36,691 nucleotides of DNA, from contig CAYMWF010000049.1 in NCBI GenBank assembly GCA_964394085.1, positions 1 to 36,691 on the forward strand, given 5' to 3'. Below are positions 7,888-16,370 of this stretch, in pieces. Under the pieces are notes generated by a model. It saw only the letters and a program-made list of their open reading frames with translations. It did not search any database and was not told where the DNA came from. Numbering within the stretch: position 1 is the first letter of the stretch; each line of letters opens with the position of its first letter. The position numbers and the translations under genes were made by a program. This stretch comes from CAYMWF01 sp964394085 [NCBI: uncultured Gemmatimonadota bacterium]. GTDB lineage: Bacteria > GCA-2686955 > CAYMWF01.

Positions 7888-8325
7888 CTACGTTTCTTTA
7901 AGGGCGGGGGTGTAATCCTTGATATACGGTATGTATTTCCGATCGTAACTGATCTCATGCTCTTTCCACCACTCTTTCAACACCATCAGCATATCCGATT
8001 CGATACCGTCGACAGCCTGTTCATACCGTACCTGCAGTGCGCGCAGGTTTTGCGTGAGCAGTTCGTGGTGCTTCATATGTTCGCTGATATCCGGGTAACC
8101 GACGGCTCTCATTATCTCGACCTCATCCCGTAAATGCCCTTTTGCATATTCTGCAAGTATGTTGAGCGTTGCGCCCACGGTTTTCATTTTCTCCCCGGTT
8201 TGCAGAGATGCGTAAATTTCGTTGATCAGCGCCACCAGCGCTTCATGCTGTTCGTCGATCAGCTCGTTGTGGACGCTGTGTTTTTCGTCCCAGATGATAA
8301 ATACGGGTTTCTTCTTTTCTTCCAT
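7888..8325 (-). CDS. Bacteriohemerythrin (di-iron O2-binding protein)
   Basis: The 145-residue single-domain protein has the full set of hemerythrin iron ligands: His27 in IDEQH, His64 and Glu68 in GHLRDEVEIM, His83 and His87 in EHMKHHELL, and His123 and Asp128 in EHEISYDRKY. The four-helix bundle length is standard. Such proteins bind O2 reversibly at a mu-oxo di-iron centre, in oxygen transfer, storage or sensing. It lies 92 bases downstream of an HD-GYP gene on the same strand. Because hemerythrin domains are known fused to c-di-GMP enzymes, oxygen signalling is a reasonable inference. AGGAGAACC precedes the ATG. Confidence 0.93.
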   Translation of the reverse strand: MEEKKKPVFIIWDEKHSVHNELIDEQHEALVALINEIYASLQTGEKMKTVGATLNILAEYAKGHLRDEVEIMRAVGYPDISEHMKHHELLTQNLRALQVRYEQAVDGIESDMLMVLKEWWKEHEISYDRKYIPYIKDYTPALKET

Positions 8326-8417
8326 TTTATCAGGTTCTCCTCAGCGACGTCTTTTGAGCGGTTTGACAGGCCAGCCAGCTTCGAACCTGTAATCCGAGGG
8401 CTCCGCCGCCATCGCTC

Positions 8418-9683
8418 CTATATTAAAACGGGCGAATTGATGAACTTTTTATATTCCGCGTCCGCGATAGACTGCTGCTCTTTGACGTACCCCAGCACTT
8501 CTCCGTAGTTTTCAAACAGAAGATCTACGATTCTTTTATCAAGCGTTCCATTTTTAACCAGGCTTTTCAATATTTCCTCTGTTTTATCGCGCGGCATTCC
8601 GGGCCGGTACGGTCGATCTTCCGAAAGTGCCGTAAAAATATCGGCGACCGCCATAATCCTGGATGCTATATCGAGTTTGTCGCTGCCGACGTGAAAAGGA
8701 TATCCGGCTCCATTCAGTTTTTCATGATGAAAAGCGGCCCATTCGGGAATGTGGTTCAAACCCCCGATAGAATTCAAAACCATGTAAGTGAAATAGGTAT
8801 GCTTTTTTATGACCGCAAATTCTTTGGACGTCAGTCTGCCCGGTTTGTCGAGTATGGAATTTGGAACCGCCAGTTTTCCCAGGTCGTGTAAATATCCCGC
8901 CAGTTTCATGAGAGAGACTTCATAAGCGGTTAAGCCGAATATCCTCGATAGAATATAGGCGCATTCGGCGACACCCGTTGAATGCGTGGCGGTGAAAGGC
9001 GATTTGAAGTCGATGAGGTTTCTGAAAAATGCCGCTATGGAAAAAATCTCGTCGATCTCCACATCCATCTTTCTGAACGGACCGAAATGCAGCAAAGTGG
9101 AGTACAACCTGGTCGAGACCAGGTCCAGCCAGAAGTCTTCTCGATTCGATACCGAGACGAGCAGGTCGACGACATCCGGGTGAAACTCGGAGCCTGCCAT
9201 CGAGACGATTCCGTTAACGAGCTCCTCGTTCTGGTGCAGGATGTACCGACTTCGGTCGATTGACCGTTCCAGGTAATCAGCAATGTAAAGCACCTGAGAT
9301 TCCAGGACATTTTCCGAATCGATCGTCGTTGTCCATTCACGCCAGGGTTTGTGATGCTGCAGCACCATTTCCGAGGATTCTTCCAGTAAGGGGCAGGATT
9401 TGTAAAGCGCCGCCCCCCGGATGCAGTGAATCTCGACATCGACCTCATCGAATGAGTGAAGTTTTTTCTTGTCTTCCGGAGTCAACGCTCCGACATCGTG
9501 AAGTATCGCACCGGTAAAAATCCGCTGTTTCGCTTCCTGCGGCAATTCAGCGCCGTTTGCCATCTGCCAGGCGATAAAAGCCGTCCTTATCTGGTGCGCC
9601 GATATCGACTCGTCGGCGAGATCGATCGCGTCTGAAAATGAAAGCAGAACATTCCCCAGATTTACTGAAGTTTCATACAGCAT
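8418..9683 (-). CDS. Tandem HD / HD-GYP domain protein (probable c-di-GMP phosphodiesterase)
   Basis: From the ATG at 9683 (GAGGGG eight to nine bases upstream, better than GTG at 9719) the product is 421 residues. The N-terminal half is an HD-like domain with H-Q-I-R-T-A and ILHDVGALTPEDK. The C-terminal half is a complete HD-GYP: a His in TATHS, HDLGKLAVPNSILDKPGRLT, HHEKLNGAGYP, then ADIFTALSEDRPYR. These are the metal-binding and GYP residues of the family, so hydrolysis of c-di-GMP (or a related cyclic dinucleotide) is expected. There is no receiver or membrane domain, so the signal may enter through the N-terminal HD or a partner such as the downstream hemerythrin. The two genes are probably co-transcribed. 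Confidence 0.88.
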   Translation of the reverse strand: MLYETSVNLGNVLLSFSDAIDLADESISAHQIRTAFIAWQMANGAELPQEAKQRIFTGAILHDVGALTPEDKKKLHSFDEVDVEIHCIRGAALYKSCPLLEESSEMVLQHHKPWREWTTTIDSENVLESQVLYIADYLERSIDRSRYILHQNEELVNGIVSMAGSEFHPDVVDLLVSVSNREDFWLDLVSTRLYSTLLHFGPFRKMDVEIDEIFSIAAFFRNLIDFKSPFTATHSTGVAECAYILSRIFGLTAYEVSLMKLAGYLHDLGKLAVPNSILDKPGRLTSKEFAVIKKHTYFTYMVLNSIGGLNHIPEWAAFHHEKLNGAGYPFHVGSDKLDIASRIMAVADIFTALSEDRPYRPGMPRDKTEEILKSLVKNGTLDKRIVDLLFENYGEVLGYVKEQQSIADAEYKKFINSPVLI

Positions 9684-9886
9684 ATTAAATTTCCCCTCTA
9701 CCCTATAATCGACTGCCACCCGGCGTCACTTTTCTTTTTTCCGCAACGCCGGCGTTGGTCCGTGACATGAAGATCCGGTCTTGCCGGCTGCGCCGCGTGT
9801 GCAGCACGACAGGAGGTGGATTGCATATACGCCGATGAATGTCTGACCAGGATGTTTATATCTGAGTGTGCAGGATTTTTTGGATG

Positions 9887-11059
9887 CTACATTTTGAAGA
9901 AGCTTCTTCCAGGACCGAACGGGGAGAGGTCGAAATGATCCGCGAAGGTTGCTGCCACGTCGGCGAAGGTTTCCCTTACACCCAGGTTCCTGCCGGGACC
10001 CGCGTCCGACCTGTAGGCGAGAACCGGGACGTATTCCCGCGAGTGATCGGTGCTCGGAGTCACAGGGTCGTTCCCATGATCCGCGGACATGATCAGCAGG
10101 TCCTGTTTTTCGAGAAGAGCCAGAATTCCCGGAAGAAGCCGGTCGAACTCTTCGAGGCCGTTCTTGAAACCCGCGGTATCGTTCCGGTGTCCCCAGAGCA
10201 TATCGAAATCGACCAGGGTGATGATTACGAACCGGTCTCCGTTGCGGGGCTCACCGAGCACCTGCTTGAGCTTTTCGACCCCTTCACCGTTACTCTTCGA
10301 AACCAGTCTCCTGTCTATTCCGGCGCCGGCGAACAGGTCGTACACCTTGCCGATGGAGATCACCTCGACCCCGCTGCCGCCAAGGTAATCGAGAAGGGTT
10401 TCGCGCTGCGGAGGCACGGAATAGTCGCGCCGGTTCGGAGTGCGGTTGAATGATCCGGGTTCACCCATGAACGGGCGGGCGATGACGCGTCCTACGCGGT
10501 GGGGAGGTTCCAGGATGACGCGGGCTTCCCTGCAGATGCGATACAGCTCTTCCAGCGGTATAACCTCTTCATGGGCCGCGACCTGGAAGACGCTGTCGGC
10601 CGATGTATAGACGATCGGCTTCCCCGTCTTCACGTGCTCGGCGCCGAGTTCCTTGATGATCTCGGTGCCTGATGCAGCATAATTACCGAGGATGTCCGTT
10701 CCGGCGGCCTGGCGGAACGGTGCCAGTATCTCTTCTGGAAATCCGTCCGGATAGGTCGGGAACGGTTGTTCGAGGATGAGACCGGCGAGCTCCCAGTGGC
10801 CGCTGGTGGAGTCTTTGCCGGGAGCTTTCTCGGCCATCTTGCCGAATGACGCGGAGGGAGCCGCCGGCCGGGCCACCCCGGTGATCGGTGCGATGGCTCC
10901 GAGGCCGAGCCGTTCCAGGGCGGGGATGTCGAGCCCCCCGGTTTCTCTCGCCAGATGGGCCAGGGTGTTGCTGTCTTCGTCGCCGTAGGCGCGGGCGTCG
11001 GGGAGAGGACCGATGCCCACTCCGTCAAGGATTATAAGTGCGCCCAGCTTACCAGTCAT
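9887..11059 (-). CDS. deoB: Phosphopentomutase
   Basis: The 390-residue protein matches DeoB along its length. It has an N-terminal metal-binding Asp in LILDGVGIG-like context, the phosphorylated-residue loop GKDSTSGHWE at residues 81-90, a cap domain, and C-terminal metal ligands in LVDFDMLWGHRND and SADHGND. It interconverts (deoxy)ribose 1- and 5-phosphate in nucleoside salvage, in the cytoplasm. The residue after GKD, aligned with the Thr nucleophile of studied enzymes, is Ser here, followed by Thr. The ATG follows GGAGGAGACAAC. It is the last gene of a seven-gene run, 36 bases after the nucleotidyltransferase/phosphomannomutase fusion; both handle sugar phosphates. Confidence 0.96.
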   Translation of the reverse strand: MTGKLGALIILDGVGIGPLPDARAYGDEDSNTLAHLARETGGLDIPALERLGLGAIAPITGVARPAAPSASFGKMAEKAPGKDSTSGHWELAGLILEQPFPTYPDGFPEEILAPFRQAAGTDILGNYAASGTEIIKELGAEHVKTGKPIVYTSADSVFQVAAHEEVIPLEELYRICREARVILEPPHRVGRVIARPFMGEPGSFNRTPNRRDYSVPPQRETLLDYLGGSGVEVISIGKVYDLFAGAGIDRRLVSKSNGEGVEKLKQVLGEPRNGDRFVIITLVDFDMLWGHRNDTAGFKNGLEEFDRLLPGILALLEKQDLLIMSADHGNDPVTPSTDHSREYVPVLAYRSDAGPGRNLGVRETFADVAATFADHFDLSPFGPGRSFFKM

Positions 11060-11095
11060 GTTGTCTCCTCCGCGGGGGATTGTAAATTCGTTCCG

Positions 11096-13588
11096 TCAGT
11101 CGAGGCTCTCGATAAGAGACTTGATGCGGTGCATCTCTTTTTCCGTTCTCTCTGGGGTGTCCGCCTCTACGTCGACGTGCAGGATGGGGCGATATGAATC
11201 GGGCCGCACAAGGATCCACCCGTACTTTGTCCGGAGCTTTATTCCGTCTACGAGAATCCTGTCCATGCCGGACGTTTTTTCCAGCAGTTTCCGCATCATC
11301 CAGCCCTTTTTCGTGCTCGGGCAGTTGATATTCTCACGTGTGAGGAATGTGACTGGAATCCTCTTCAGCACCCTGCTCAGCTTCGTGCGCTGCGTGGCCA
11401 GTTGAGAAAGCAGCCTCGCGGTAGAATACATTGCGTCGAAAACAGGCATGAATGCCGGGAATATGTATCCGCCTTTCCTCCCTGCGACCACGTCGGCGCC
11501 GTTTTCGGTCGCCGCATTCAGCATGGCAATAATGGTATCCGGAGTGAAGATGGCGGTTGCTCCCTCCTCTTCGCACATGCGCTTCACCACCTCGGATGAA
11601 GCGATGGAGAAAGCGAGTTTTTCAGCGCCGCTGTCGAGCATCAGTCGCGTATAGCAACACAGCGCCTGATCGTGGGTGAGAATGGTGCCCTTCTCGTCGA
11701 CCAGAAATATCTTTTCTCCGCCGGTATCCATCAGGATGCCGAGATCCGCCCTGATCGACTTCACTATTTCGGAGAGCTGGAGCAAAGCCCGGGCGAAGCC
11801 TTTGCGCGTTCGAACGGATTTATCCGTGTCGGGATGGGCGTTGATGCCGATCACTTCGCATCCCAGCTCGCTCAAAATCGGCGGAAATACGTTGGAGGCA
11901 AGAGAGTAGGAGTAGTCGAGGACGACTTTCATCGGGTGGAGCTTCAGGGTCTCGGTGTCGATCATGGAGAGGAAGCGCGATCTATAGGCGGGCACAACGT
12001 GATACGGAAACTCGACGCTGCCGGTTTCTTCGATATCGGCCCGCCTGTAATCCTCGCGGAAAAAAAGGCGTTCGATGCCCTGTATCCTTGCCGGTCCGAG
12101 AGAGCTCCCCTTGTCGTCCACGAAGATCACGTCGCTCTTTTTCCGTTCGAAAGGCGAACGGCGCGTGTAGATTCCGATTACGCCCTCCCCCTGACGCACG
12201 GCGAAAGAGAGGAGCGGCTTCGGGATCATCCGGAGATTGCTTACGTGAACCCCCGTGGAAAGCAGTCCTGCGATGACCGCTTCCGAGATCATATGGGATG
12301 CTGGATGGGGATCCCGCGCTATCACGACCCGAAGCCCCTGCCCGAGCTGGCTTCCAACGGCCGCGCCCAGCTTGGCCGCGAATTCAGGGTTCAGCTCCGA
12401 GTTCGTAAGGCCGGTGACGCGGGAATCGGAGAATATCTGCTTCTGCCAGCGCTGGCCCCAGACCAGGCTCGAAGTTACAACGGATCCTTCTTCAACGCTT
12501 CGGTCGGGCCAGAGCTTCACGCCGGCCCTCAGGGTGCTTCCGTCTCCTATCCTGCATCCCTCCGAGATCAGCGATTCCTCCATAAGGAACGAGCGGGCCC
12601 CGATGACGCTTTCGGATGCGACAACCGCCTCCGTTGCGTGGGAATACTCTCCGACACGGACAGACGGCCATAATATGGAGTTCCGCACATAACTTCCGTT
12701 GCCTATTTCGCAATCACTCCCGACAACGGAATTGACCAATGACGCACCCGTTTTGAGGACGGCGTTTTCGCCGAGGATATTAACGCCCTCCAGGTGGGCT
12801 CCTTCTTCCAGGACGGCGCCCTTTTGAAGGAGGATCCGTCCGTCTCCCGCTTTACGCCACCGGCCTTTGAATTTCAGTTTTACCATGCCGTCGAGGACTT
12901 CCCGGTGGGACTGGCGGTATACCGCGATATCGCCGATATCCCGCCAGTAGCCTTCCGCCTCGTAGCCGTAGAGGGGCACTCCCTTTTTCATGAGAAGAGG
13001 GAACAGATTGCGGGAGAAATCGAACATCTGTCCGCCGGGAATGTAATCGAGCACTTCAGGTTCGAAAATGTAAATTCCCGTGTTCACGCGATCGCTGAAC
13101 ACTTCTCCCCAGGATGGTTTTTCGAAGAAACGGGTGATGACGCCGTCTTTGTCGGTGAAGACGATGCCGTACTGGAGCGGATTCTCCACCCTGGTGAGCA
13201 GGATTGTAGCAGTTGATTTTTTCTGTTTGTGGAAGCGGAGAGCCGCAGTGAGGTCGAAGTCGGTCAGGACGTCGCCGGAGATCACGATAAAAGTGGAGTC
13301 GAGAACATCGGCGCTGTATTTGACGGCTCCGGCCGTTCCGAAATCGCGGTCCGCGGTGACGTAGCTCATCTTCACGTCGTACGCAGAGCCGTCGCCGAAA
13401 CAGGAGGTGATCACTTCGGGCTGATGGTAGAGGATGGTGGCGATATCGTGAAGGCCGTGCCTTTTCAGAAGGTCAACTATCCACGCCATCATCGGCCGGT
13501 TCGCCACCGGCACCATCGGTTTCGGAATCTTGCTCGTCAGGGGCCTCAGCCTCGTGCCGAAGCCTCCCGCCATGATTGCCGCTTTCAT
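11096..13588 (-). CDS. Sugar-phosphate nucleotidyltransferase fused to LbH repeats and a degenerate phosphomannomutase domain
   Basis: The 830-residue protein has three parts. Residues 1-235 are a nucleotidyltransferase with the GFGTRLRPLT loop and Lys in PKPM; it would make an NDP-sugar, probably GDP-mannose or a hexose analogue. Residues ~245-375 are hexapeptide left-handed beta-helix repeats. Residues ~385-830 follow the phosphomannomutase/phosphoglucomutase fold, but the signature sites are altered. The phosphoserine loop TASHNP reads YTRRSPF (474-480), the metal loop DGDGDR reads DTGGEK (621-626), and the sugar loop reads GRKGGYIF (703-710). The mutase half is therefore probably inactive and may regulate or scaffold. 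Similar long fusions are known in actinobacteria and cyanobacteria as mannose-1-phosphate guanylyltransferases. AGGGGTG precedes the ATG. The start lies inside the upstream gene's end. Confidence 0.9.
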   Translation of the reverse strand: MKAAIMAGGFGTRLRPLTSKIPKPMVPVANRPMMAWIVDLLKRHGLHDIATILYHQPEVITSCFGDGSAYDVKMSYVTADRDFGTAGAVKYSADVLDSTFIVISGDVLTDFDLTAALRFHKQKKSTATILLTRVENPLQYGIVFTDKDGVITRFFEKPSWGEVFSDRVNTGIYIFEPEVLDYIPGGQMFDFSRNLFPLLMKKGVPLYGYEAEGYWRDIGDIAVYRQSHREVLDGMVKLKFKGRWRKAGDGRILLQKGAVLEEGAHLEGVNILGENAVLKTGASLVNSVVGSDCEIGNGSYVRNSILWPSVRVGEYSHATEAVVASESVIGARSFLMEESLISEGCRIGDGSTLRAGVKLWPDRSVEEGSVVTSSLVWGQRWQKQIFSDSRVTGLTNSELNPEFAAKLGAAVGSQLGQGLRVVIARDPHPASHMISEAVIAGLLSTGVHVSNLRMIPKPLLSFAVRQGEGVIGIYTRRSPFERKKSDVIFVDDKGSSLGPARIQGIERLFFREDYRRADIEETGSVEFPYHVVPAYRSRFLSMIDTETLKLHPMKVVLDYSYSLASNVFPPILSELGCEVIGINAHPDTDKSVRTRKGFARALLQLSEIVKSIRADLGILMDTGGEKIFLVDEKGTILTHDQALCCYTRLMLDSGAEKLAFSIASSEVVKRMCEEEGATAIFTPDTIIAMLNAATENGADVVAGRKGGYIFPAFMPVFDAMYSTARLLSQLATQRTKLSRVLKRIPVTFLTRENINCPSTKKGWMMRKLLEKTSGMDRILVDGIKLRTKYGWILVRPDSYRPILHVDVEADTPERTEKEMHRIKSLIESLD

Positions 13589-15098
13589 AGAACACCCCTG
13601 TATCGAGGAAATAGGCGTGCGACCGCCCCGGTTTGGTCTGCCGCACGAGCCCCATCGCCCGCAGTTCGCGGATTTCCCTGTATGCGGTATCCCTTCCCAC
13701 GTCGTTCAGCGCCTGGTACTGGCTCGTGGTAAATCCGCCGCCCCGGGTCAGGCAGTAGGCGACGATCCTCTTCTGCCGCTCTCCAAGGGTAATACCTACC
13801 GGCAGATGAGACAACAGTTCTTCCGCTCCGGGGCTGACGAGCGGTCGCTGGGCGAGGACCAGGCTGAAGTAGAAAGCGCCGGTTTCGATCGTCGGCGGAT
13901 CGAGAAAGCCGCGGATCATGGAGAACATCATGCCCTGCATGCCGTCTCCCAGGCCGCGCATGAATCCCATGTCCGCAAGAACCTTGCATATGCGGGGATT
14001 GCGGGCGAGATGGATGCCGGGTTCGATCAGAAGCATCTCGGGGGTCACCGGCGGCGGGATGACGCCCGGATTGCGGATTTCAACCGCGTCATCGAAAACG
14101 AGTATTTCTATCGGTGTTCCCTCGATTGAATAATCGCGGTGCGCGATAGCGTTGATGACACCTTCGCGCCACACCTCGGGAGGCAGGCCGGATATCTTAT
14201 CCTCGTAGAATAAATCGAGAGATTTTCTCCTCGGAGCGAGCTCGAAATCGAGGAAGTCGAAAACGCTTTCTATTACCGAAGGGATAGCGCCCTCGAAGCG
14301 GGTCCTTCTCCTGACCTTGGTGAAGCCGTATCCGCCCTGGCCGCGGGTGGTTCCACCGTCTTCTCCGGCGTTGCGGTTGTCGTCGATGCGGACGAACTCG
14401 ATACCGCCGCCGCCCGGATGCCAGGCTCCCGGATCCCCGGCGAAGAGGAGCAGCGCGGCTCGTTTGAGGATACCGTTCCCGGTAATAAGCCCGTATTTGC
14501 GACGCAGGAGATCTTCGGCCGTTTCGAAATCCGGGAACCGGCTCAGCAGGCGGTCGACCAGCTCGGTGTCCAGGTCGTCCAGCGAGGCTTCGGGCACCGG
14601 CATCTCTTCATACCACCGCTTGAACCTCATTTTCCGGAAAGTCTCGAGCTCTCCGGCGTCCACGAAGGCGGTGCGTGTTCCGAGGCGAAGCGGAACACCG
14701 CCGCCGGTGATACGGTGCGGCACCGGTGATGAAGGCACGGTGAGCAGGACACCGTCGACTTCTCCCGATTCGCGGCGGATCCATTCGAGCTCGGGATGCA
14801 GAGGCGGCGTGACGGCTCCTCCCAGGTGCGTCATCAGATTGAATATTTTTTCTTCGGGGAAAGGGAAACCGGTAACTTTCTCCGCGTTTTCCTCCGTGCT
14901 TTCCTCCGTGCTTTCTTCGGGTTGCCCGCCGAGAAGCAGAACTCCTCCGCCGGCATTCGCCATTCCGGCAAGGATACGTTCGGCGTTTTCGACAATCTCC
15001 CGCCACCGGACCGGCCGCGTCTTCCCCGTGCGCCCGGCGGTAAGGCAGCCGAAGCGGGCGTAGTGCTGGTCTTCGGATCGGTTGTTTTCGTTATTCAG
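13473..15098 (-). CDS. AlbA_2/Schlafen-type ATP-binding transcriptional regulator, probable CTG start
   Basis: The family fold runs in order. First is an N-terminal AlbA_2 domain with RWREIVENAERILAGMANAGG and GGVLLLGG. Next is a GHKL-like ATPase segment (INAIAHRDYSIEGTPIEILV, EIRNPGVIPP). Last is a C-terminal winged helix (TTSQYQALNDVGRDTAYREI). The first ATG (14963) would cut the AlbA_2 domain. The conserved-looking frame extends upstream to a TGA at 15122-15120 (the stop of the LmbE gene) with no ATG, GTG or TTG. The only plausible start is CTG at 15098, five bases after AAGGAGG (15110-15104); this gives 541 residues. The last ~38 codons overlap the start of the next gene and look like an acidic, low-quality tail. 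Function is probably regulatory or stress-related; the target is unknown. Confidence 0.8.
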   Translation of the reverse strand: MNNENNRSEDQHYARFGCLTAGRTGKTRPVRWREIVENAERILAGMANAGGGVLLLGGQPEESTEESTEENAEKVTGFPFPEEKIFNLMTHLGGAVTPPLHPELEWIRRESGEVDGVLLTVPSSPVPHRITGGGVPLRLGTRTAFVDAGELETFRKMRFKRWYEEMPVPEASLDDLDTELVDRLLSRFPDFETAEDLLRRKYGLITGNGILKRAALLLFAGDPGAWHPGGGGIEFVRIDDNRNAGEDGGTTRGQGGYGFTKVRRRTRFEGAIPSVIESVFDFLDFELAPRRKSLDLFYEDKISGLPPEVWREGVINAIAHRDYSIEGTPIEILVFDDAVEIRNPGVIPPPVTPEMLLIEPGIHLARNPRICKVLADMGFMRGLGDGMQGMMFSMIRGFLDPPTIETGAFYFSLVLAQRPLVSPGAEELLSHLPVGITLGERQKRIVAYCLTRGGGFTTSQYQALNDVGRDTAYREIRELRAMGLVRQTKPGRSHAYFLDTGVFYESGNHGGRLRHEAEAPDEQDSETDGAGGEPADDGVDS

Positions 15099-15119
15099 GA
15101 CAACCTCCTTTGCGAACGG

Positions 15120-15923
15120 TCACTTGCTTCGCACATCGATGAGCCGGGCCAGCCTGACCAGTTCGGCCAGAGTGCAGCATAAGAACGCTTCCGCATGGCA
15201 TTCCCGGAAAAGGTGAACGAAGCCGCGGTAACGCGACAACCCTTCAGCAACTTCGGCCAGGTCGGCCGTCTTGAGCTGCGAGTCGTATAAGCCGATGACC
15301 CGGTTCTTGCGGTCCAGGACATCGTCGATGGCTATGACGTGACTCGGCACGAGCGGCGTCCAGACTTCATACTGACGCATCGGGAGAGAACCCGGCAGGC
15401 CGTTCGAACCGTCTACCAGGAGCCTCGATACGTAGACATGCTCCGGATGCTGATCGAGGATCGACGGCAGGTAGACGATATCGGGTTTCACCTCGTCTAT
15501 AGTATTTCTGATCTCCCGGATTCCGCGGTCGGTCTCACCGGGGCTCCTGTCCCGGAGATCCAGGAAGGACTGCCCGGCGAAGCCGGCCATGGCGCCGGCG
15601 GCTTTCGCCTCCTGTTTCCGGATCGCCGCGATTTCATCTTCGGTTTCACCTGATCCCCCGCCGCCGTGCCGCCCGTCCATGACATAACAGACGTATACCC
15701 GTGCTCCGGCGTCGATGTGCCTGAGCAGGGAGCCGCCGCACGCGATGATTTCGTCGTCGGCATGGGGCGCCAGAACGAGCACCACTCCGCTTTCGGGGGA
15801 TTCGATCTCCATCGGACGCTCCACCGTATCGCGAAGCGATGAATAGATGTCGATATGATCGCGGAGCCTGGGCGGCAGCATCGAGCGGCCGAAAGCTCTG
15901 AGGATTGGATAAAGTGAAACCAT
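15120..15923 (-). CDS. PIG-L/LmbE-family N-acetylglucosaminyl-type deacetylase
   Basis: The 267-residue protein has the family's zinc-binding motif PHADDE at residues 53-58 and the partner HPEH in the DQHPEHVYVS segment. Family members are zinc hydrolases that remove acetyl groups from GlcNAc-linked lipids or from precursors such as GlcNAc-inositol (mycothiol) or GlcNAc-malate (bacillithiol). The substrate here is unknown. No signal peptide is visible. The ATG at 15923 overlaps the stop of the DoxX-like gene by one base (TGATG), so translation is probably coupled. A TTG at 15926 is an alternative start. Confidence 0.9.
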   Translation of the reverse strand: MVSLYPILRAFGRSMLPPRLRDHIDIYSSLRDTVERPMEIESPESGVVLVLAPHADDEIIACGGSLLRHIDAGARVYVCYVMDGRHGGGGSGETEDEIAAIRKQEAKAAGAMAGFAGQSFLDLRDRSPGETDRGIREIRNTIDEVKPDIVYLPSILDQHPEHVYVSRLLVDGSNGLPGSLPMRQYEVWTPLVPSHVIAIDDVLDRKNRVIGLYDSQLKTADLAEVAEGLSRYRGFVHLFRECHAEAFLCCTLAELVRLARLIDVRSK

Positions 15924-16366
15924 CAACGCCTGCCCGTTCTCAATCTGTCCAGCCCGAATGGATCCTTATCATAGAGAAAGACGAGGAGAGAAGCAAGAAT
16001 CAGGAGAAGCTGGTAGACTGAGTGCCGAATATCCAGTTTTTCACCGCCGGTGCTGGTGAAGCACCCGCAATGAATATCGATTCCGCGGGCGAGGGTGATC
16101 AAAGCCGCCACGAAAAAAAACGACATCAGCCCGTTGAAGATAAGTGCGTTTTCACGGGTATACAGCCCTGCGACGAGCATCAGGCCCGTGAGCAGCTCTA
16201 AAAATGGGATAACCGCCGCGGCGAACGGGACCAGGAAATCCGGAGCGAGCATGTAATTGTCGATCGCCCTTGCGAACTGGGCGGGATTGGCTATCTTGTC
16301 GAAACTTGCGTGAATGAATACGACGCCGATGAAGATCCTGATTATTGTCAGAGCGAGGGTTTTCAT
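15923..16366 (-). CDS. DoxX/MauE-like membrane protein with a CGCF motif
   Basis: From the ATG at 16366, four bases after the rhodanese stop, the product is a 147-residue four-helix membrane protein. A longer in-frame extension upstream lies inside the rhodanese gene and is not used. It shows the DoxX signature (HASFDKIANPAQFARAI, then PFLELLTGLMLVAGLYT). Near the third helix it has GIDIHCGCFTSTGGEKLDIR, the paired-Cys motif of the MauE-like subgroup. Those proteins are linked to thiol/disulfide transfer in the inner membrane. Its place directly after an anchored rhodanese suggests a sulfur or redox relay. Which partner it serves is not shown. Confidence 0.85.
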   Translation of the reverse strand: MKTLALTIIRIFIGVVFIHASFDKIANPAQFARAIDNYMLAPDFLVPFAAAVIPFLELLTGLMLVAGLYTRENALIFNGLMSFFFVAALITLARGIDIHCGCFTSTGGEKLDIRHSVYQLLLILASLLVFLYDKDPFGLDRLRTGRR

Positions 16367-16370
16367 GGTT

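Noticed and set aside
9745-9756. Palindrome AACGCCGGCGTT as terminator of deoB
   Set aside because: The A/T tract is on the wrong side for the minus-strand gene and no T-run follows.
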